Assembly: GCA_018240745.1 (NCBI GenBank)
Contig: JAFEFF010000018.1
Span: 1 to 34,694 of the forward strand
Source of the DNA: Pseudomonadota bacterium
GTDB lineage: Bacteria; Pseudomonadota; Alphaproteobacteria; Reyranellales; Reyranellaceae
Reading direction: 5' to 3'
DNA: 34,694 nucleotides
Made by a program: the position numbers and the translations under genes. Below the pieces are notes generated by a model. It made no database searches. It was not told the DNA's origin and was given only the letters and a program-made list of their open reading frames with translations. Positions 30,979-34,694 of this stretch are shown piece after piece. Position 1 is the stretch's first letter, and every line of letters begins with the position of its first letter.

Positions 30979-32732
30979 CAGTCCGCCGCCACGGAGACGT
31001 TGAACTGCAGCTCGGCCAGTCGAGCGTACAGGCCGCCGCGACGGACCAGCTCGGCATGGGTACCGACATCGACCACCCGCCCGGCTTCCAGAACGACGAT
31101 CCGATCGGCTTTCTGGACCGTCGCCAGCCGGTGCGCGATCACCAGCGTGGTCGTCTTGTGCATGATCCGGTCGAGCGCCTGCTGAACGGCGAGCTCGCTC
31201 TCGGCGTCGAGCGCGCTGGTCGCCTCGTCGAGCAGCAGGACGGCCGGATCGCACAGCAGAGCCCGGGCGACGGCGATGCGCTGGCGCTGGCCGCCCGACA
31301 GCCGGACGCCGCGCGTGCCGAGATGGCTGTCGAAGCCCTGCGGCAGCGCCTCGATGAAGTCGAGGGCCGAGGCGGCCTTGGCGGCGGCCCGCACCTCCCC
31401 GTCGCTGGCGTCGGGCCGGCCGTAGCGGATGTTGTCGGCAACGCTGCCGGTGAACAGCACCGGCTCCTGCGGCACGATCGCGAGAGCGCCGCGCAGCTCG
31501 CCGAGGCGCAGGTCGCGGATGTCGATGCCGTCGAGCCGAACCGTGCCCTGCTCCGGGTCGTAGAAGCGCAGCAACAGGTTGAAGACCGTCGTCTTGCCCG
31601 CCCCAGAAGGGCCGACGATCGCCACCGTTTCGCCCGGCGCGATCCGCAGGTCGAAGCGATCGAGCGCCAGCGAATCGGGCCGCGTGGGATAGTGGAACGA
31701 CACGTCCTCGAACGCGAGCGCGCCGCGCGTCGGCCTGGCCAGCGGCTTCGGGTTGGCCGACTCGACGATGATCGGCCGCTCGTCGCGCAGCTCGGCCAGC
31801 CGCTCGGCAGCGCCCGAGGCGCGCTGCAGGTCGCCGATCGTCTCGCTGATCGCACCGCCCGACGACGCCACCAGCACGGCGTAGAAGATGAAGGCCGAGA
31901 GGTCGCCGGCGGAGATGCGCCCCGCGATCACGTCCTGGCCGCCCATCCACAGCAGGAAGCCGACCGCGGCGAACACGATGAAGATCACGAAGGTGGTCAT
32001 CACCGCCCGCCGGCTGATGCGCGCGACCGCCGCCTCGAACGCCTTCTCGGTCGCCCGGGTGAAGCGCGTGCCGGCGCTCTCTTCCTGCGCGAAGGCCTGC
32101 ACGGTGCGCACCGCGTCGAGCGTCTCGGCGCCTTCCGACACCATGTCGGCCACCCGGGCCTGCGCCTCGCGGGACAGCCGGCGCACCTTGCGCCCGAAGA
32201 CGATGATCGGCGCCACCACGACCGGCACCACCGCCAGCACGCCCAGCGCAAGCTTCGGGTTGGTGACCACCAGCATGACGATGCCGCCGATGCACATCAG
32301 CGTATTGCGCAGCGCCACCGAGGCCGACGAGCCGATCACCTGCTCGATCAGCTGGGCGTCCGACGAGATGCGGCTCATTACGTCGCCCGAGCGCTTGATC
32401 TCGAACCAGGCCGGCCCCAGCCGCACGACATGGGCGAACAGATCGCGCCGCAAGGTGCCGACCACCCGCTCGCCCAGCCACGACACCAGGTAGAAGCGCG
32501 CCCCCGAGGCGACCGCCAGCACGAAGGCCACCGCCAGCAGCGAGGCCAGCGCGTAGTTCAGGACATCCGGCCGGCCCTCGGCGAAGCCGCGATCGATCAG
32601 CGCCCTGAGGCAGGCGCCGAACGCCAGCACCGTGCCGGCCGCCACGAACAGCGACAGCACGGCCAGCGCCACCTTGCCGCGATAGGGCCGCAGGTAGGGT
32701 CCGAGGAGGCGAAGACCGGAAAAACGGTTCAT
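30978..32732 (-). CDS. ABC exporter half-transporter (MsbA/ABCB-like)
   Basis: 584 residues: an N-terminal six-helix membrane domain (about 18-310) fused to an ATPase domain (about 338-575). Walker A GPSGAGKT (374-381), Q-loop IVPQEPVLF, signature LSGGQ (478-482), Walker B VLLLDEATS (498-506), H-loop IAHRLAT. It should work as a homodimer, exporting a lipid or hydrophobic compound; MsbA-type lipid A transport is possible but not shown. The ATG overlaps the cyaY stop as ATGA (32729-32732). Divergent from rpmE. A likely terminator follows. Confidence 0.92.
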   Translation of the reverse strand: MNRFSGLRLLGPYLRPYRGKVALAVLSLFVAAGTVLAFGACLRALIDRGFAEGRPDVLNYALASLLAVAFVLAVASGARFYLVSWLGERVVGTLRRDLFAHVVRLGPAWFEIKRSGDVMSRISSDAQLIEQVIGSSASVALRNTLMCIGGIVMLVVTNPKLALGVLAVVPVVVAPIIVFGRKVRRLSREAQARVADMVSEGAETLDAVRTVQAFAQEESAGTRFTRATEKAFEAAVARISRRAVMTTFVIFIVFAAVGFLLWMGGQDVIAGRISAGDLSAFIFYAVLVASSGGAISETIGDLQRASGAAERLAELRDERPIIVESANPKPLARPTRGALAFEDVSFHYPTRPDSLALDRFDLRIAPGETVAIVGPSGAGKTTVFNLLLRFYDPEQGTVRLDGIDIRDLRLGELRGALAIVPQEPVLFTGSVADNIRYGRPDASDGEVRAAAKAASALDFIEALPQGFDSHLGTRGVRLSGGQRQRIAVARALLCDPAVLLLDEATSALDAESELAVQQALDRIMHKTTTLVIAHRLATVQKADRIVVLEAGRVVDVGTHAELVRRGGLYARLAELQFNVSVAAD

Positions 32733-33025
32733 TCGGGCTGCCACGCCAGAGGAACGCCCAGCTCGCCCGCCAGCGTACTGAGCAGATCGCCGCTGCCGCG
32801 AGTGTCCTTCCACAGGCCCGAGGGCTGGTCGAAGGCATAGTGCCGGGCGCCCGACTTGGGCGAGCTCAGCCAGACTTGCCGGGTGGGTGCATGTTTGTTC
32901 ACGATCCACGTCCCGTCGTCGCCGTCGATCGTCAGGACACCGCCCTGCAGCTCGGCATCGTCGATCTCCTCCTCGAGGCTTTCGAGGAGGCTGTCGGCCA
33001 GGGTTTCGAAGGCTTGCTCGCTCAT
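32729..33025 (-). CDS. cyaY: Frataxin-like iron donor protein CyaY
   Basis: 98 residues, typical for bacterial frataxin. The acidic first helix (ETLADSLLESLEEEIDDAE) binds iron; strands GGVLTIDGDDGTWIVNKH, RQVWLSSPKSG and ARHYAFD follow in the usual order. It is thought to regulate or supply iron for Fe-S assembly, so may serve the Fe-S molybdoenzymes in the same window. Start ATG 33025. Its last codons overlap the start of the ABC exporter. It is divergent from rpmE. Confidence 0.92.
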   Translation of the reverse strand: MSEQAFETLADSLLESLEEEIDDAELQGGVLTIDGDDGTWIVNKHAPTRQVWLSSPKSGARHYAFDQPSGLWKDTRGSGDLLSTLAGELGVPLAWQPE

Positions 33026-33069
33026 CGCCCTGGCGGTCTACAAGCCCCGGAAAGCCCGGACAACCGGGC

Positions 33070-33098
33070 TTGTGGACACAGCTTCGTGCCTGTATACC
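33070..33098 (+). promoter_or_regulatory. Candidate rpmE promoter
   Basis: TTGTGG (33070-33075) and TATACC (33093-33098) with a 17-nt spacer lie in the cyaY-rpmE divergent gap. Transcription would begin near 33105, leaving a leader of about 65 nt in which L31 autoregulation could occur. Confidence 0.45.
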
Positions 33099-33171
33099 CG
33101 CGCCCTTGTCGCGCCGGCCCAGATTAGCTCCAAAAGGGCGGAATCGGCCTTAAATTGCGCTGGAGAGGTTC

Positions 33172-33459
33172 ATGAAAGAGAAGATCCACCCGGATTATCA
33201 CAAGATCACCGTGACCATGACCGATGGCACGTCGTTCGAGACCCGGTCGACCTGGGGCAAGGAAGGCGCGACCATGCGTCTCGATATCGACCCCAAGACC
33301 CATCCCGCGTGGACCGGCGTGCGCCAGACCATCGATCGCGGCGGCCGCGTGCAGCGCTTCAAGGACCGCTTCGGCAGCGGCGCCGGCACCAAGTCGAGCG
33401 GCAAGCCGGCAGCCGCCGCGCCCGCGACGGCAGCTAAGGGCGCCGCCAAGAAGAAGTAA
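33172..33459 (+). CDS. rpmE: 50S ribosomal protein L31 with extended basic tail
   Basis: 95 residues. [41 protein letters not shown] and [13 protein letters not shown] are the L31 core, of the type lacking zinc-binding CxxC. A tail of about 25 residues rich in Ala and Lys ([18 protein letters not shown]) extends past the usual length of about 70-78. RBS GGAGAGG lies 3 nt upstream of ATG 33172. Part of the large ribosomal subunit at the inter-subunit bridge. Confidence 0.95.
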   Translation: MKEKIHPDYHKITVTMTDGTSFETRSTWGKEGATMRLDIDPKTHPAWTGVRQTIDRGGRVQRFKDRFGSGAGTKSSGKPAAAAPATAAKGAAKKK

Positions 33460-33490
33460 GGCCCGCGTCCGCGCGCCTCTGTTATCCTTT

Positions 33491-33620
33491 CCTCCCCCGT
33501 CATCGGGGGAGGTGCCCGCGTCATCGCGGGCGGAGGGGTCAGAGGCACCGCGACTGATGCTCATGCCCCCTCCGTCGCCGGTAAGACGGCGCCACCTCCC
33601 CATCAGAATGGGGAGGAGGA
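33491..33620. repeat. Array of stem-loops (dispersed palindromic element)
   Basis: Five paired segments lie within 130 bp: CCTCCCCCG/CGGGGGAGG (33491-33512, loop TCAT), CCCGCG/CGCGGG (33515-33530, loop TCAT), CGGAGGGG/CCCCTCCG (33531-33538 with 33567-33574), CGCCG/CGGCG (33576-33591) and CCTCCCCAT/ATGGGGAGG (33595-33616). The last arm provides the ribosome binding site of the following gene. Also the likely 3' end of the rpmE transcript. Confidence 0.8.
33595..33620 (+). promoter_or_regulatory. Shine-Dalgarno sequence inside a hairpin
   Basis: The perfect 9-bp hairpin CCTCCCCAT-CAGA-ATGGGGAGG buries GGGGAGG, part of the only good ribosome binding site (GGGGAGGAGGA, 33610-33620) for the TTG start at 33625. 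This could limit translation unless the hairpin is opened. Confidence 0.5.
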
Positions 33621-33624
33621 AGAT

Positions 33625-34694
33625 TTGAAGTCCGTACGAGTCGTTTGCGCACACGATTGCCCCGACATGTGCTCGCTCATCGCCCATGTCGACGACGGCA
33701 AGGTCGTGCGCGTGCAGGGCGACCCCGACCATCCCTACACCGCGGGCTTCGCCTGCGGGAAAGTCAACCGCGACGCCGACTCGGTGAATTCGCCCGAGCG
33801 CATCGCCACGCCGCTCAAGCGCACCGGGCCCAAGGGCTCGGGCCAGTTCCAGCCGATCGGCTGGGACGCGGCGCTCGACGAGATCACCGCCAGGTGGAAG
33901 GCGATCATCGCCGAAAGCGGGCCGCTCGCCCTGCTCGGCTACGCCTACTCCGCCCACCAGGGCCTGATGAACCGCGGCCTGGTGAACGGCCTGTTCCATG
34001 CGCTCGGCAGCTCGCGGCTGCAGGCCGGCACGGTGTGCGACACCTGCTGCGAGGAAGCCTGGAACCTCACGGTCGGGCCGGTCGGCGGCGCCGATCCGGA
34101 GGACGTGGTGCACTCCGACCTCGTCATCTCCTGGGGCGCCGACCTCGCGGCGACCAACGTGCACTACTGGTCGCTGGTCGAGCACACCAAGAAGCAACGT
34201 ACGCTTCCGGTCATCGTCATCGATCCGCGCCGCACCCGCAGCGCCCGAGCGGCCGATCTCTATCTCCCCATCAGGATCGGCACCGATGCCGCCCTGGCCC
34301 TCGGCGTGATGCACATGCTGGTGCGCGATGGCCTCGCCAACCGCGACTATCTCGCGAAGCACACGCTGGGGTTCGACAAGGTCGAGAAAGAGATCCTGCC
34401 GAAGTTCCCGCCGGCCAGGGTCGCGGAGATCACCGGTCTCCCCGTGGCCGACATCGAGAAGCTCGCGGCGATGTACGGCCGCGCCCAGGCGGCGATGATC
34501 CGGCTCGGCGAAGGCATGACGCGGCTCGCCGCCGGCGGCCAGGCGCTGCGCACGGTGGCCCTGCTGCCGGGCGTCACCGGCCATTACGGCGTGCGGGGCG
34601 GCGGCGCGCTGCTGCTCACCGCGGCATCGTGCGACCTCAACTACAACGCCGTGCGCAAGCCGTCCGGCCCGGCGAGCACGCGCCTGGTCAACCA
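33625..34694 (+). CDS. Molybdopterin-dependent oxidoreductase, N-terminal part (runs off right edge)
   Basis: At least 356 residues from TTG 33625, open to the right edge. Fe-S ligands Cys8, Cys12, Cys16 and Cys44 (VVCAHDCPDMC ... GFACGKV) are followed by SVNSPERIATPLKRTGPKGS, a candidate Mo ligand Cys138 (AGTVCDTCCEEAW), DLVISWGADLAATNVH and VIVIDPRRTRSA. It is a paralogue of the enzyme at 26002-28110 with the same spacing of ligands. The TTG is chosen because GGGGAGGAGGA stands 4 nt upstream and the protein then begins just before the first cysteine, as in relatives. There is no Tat signal. Substrate unknown. Confidence 0.88.
   Translation, partial: MKSVRVVCAHDCPDMCSLIAHVDDGKVVRVQGDPDHPYTAGFACGKVNRDADSVNSPERIATPLKRTGPKGSGQFQPIGWDAALDEITARWKAIIAESGPLALLGYAYSAHQGLMNRGLVNGLFHALGSSRLQAGTVCDTCCEEAWNLTVGPVGGADPEDVVHSDLVISWGADLAATNVHYWSLVEHTKKQRTLPVIVIDPRRTRSARAADLYLPIRIGTDAALALGVMHMLVRDGLANRDYLAKHTLGFDKVEKEILPKFPPARVAEITGLPVADIEKLAAMYGRAQAAMIRLGEGMTRLAAGGQALRTVALLPGVTGHYGVRGGGALLLTAASCDLNYNAVRKPSGPASTRLVN

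Noticed and set aside
33491..33616. CRISPR array
   Set aside because: The repeated units are hairpin arms of unequal length without regular spacers.

Overview
The window (34.7 kb, very GC-rich) looks like chromosomal DNA of an alphaproteobacterium. Supporting signs are a MipZ-type division ATPase, an alphaproteobacterial-style L31, heavy use of GTG and TTG starts, and many NTGA stop/start overlaps. A genus cannot be fixed from the sequence; a Rhizobiales or Reyranella-like lineage is only a guess.

Region 1 (1-15.3 kb) is a surface-polysaccharide (LPS, capsule or exopolysaccharide) cluster. A long minus-strand operon starts near 11.1 kb and reads leftward: GDP-fucose synthase-like epimerase/reductase, an orphan thiamine-diphosphate E1 alpha/beta pair, a PLP-dependent sugar 3-dehydratase of the ColD type (His-His in place of the catalytic Lys), a GHMP (HddA-like) sugar kinase, an atypical extended SDR, an aldo/keto reductase, a GT2-GT41 fusion glycosyltransferase, a GT2 glycosyltransferase and a partial unknown gene. 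Divergent from it is a GDP-mannose 4,6-dehydratase homologue. Facing that is a second minus-strand unit: FkbM methyltransferase, AGE-family isomerase and a second atypical SDR. Together gmd, the 3-dehydratase and the Fcl/ColC-like enzyme outline GDP-3,6-dideoxyhexose (colitose-type) synthesis. The E1 pair suggests that a two-carbon branch is added to the keto-sugar. This possible GDP-linked branched dideoxy sugar is the most interesting item in the window; it is an inference.

Region 2 (15.4-20.9 kb) is housekeeping: surA-pdxA-ksgA on plus, then gmk and yicC on minus, then a classical SDR on plus.

Region 3 (20.9-26 kb) holds a VWA-domain protein, a membrane-anchored SGNH-like protein, an MFS transporter and mipZ. 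The MFS and mipZ genes overlap tail to tail by 86 bp. Several large palindromic intergenic elements occur here, and the 490-bp gap upstream of mipZ carries a perfect DnaA box and a 12-bp inverted repeat.

Region 4 (26-34.7 kb) holds a molybdopterin oxidoreductase divergent from an acyl-CoA synthetase, a small possible membrane ORF in an AT-rich patch, a frameshifted outer-membrane beta-barrel gene, an ABC exporter with cyaY, rpmE, and the start of a second molybdopterin oxidoreductase running off the right edge. No rRNA, tRNA, insertion sequence or CRISPR array was recognised.
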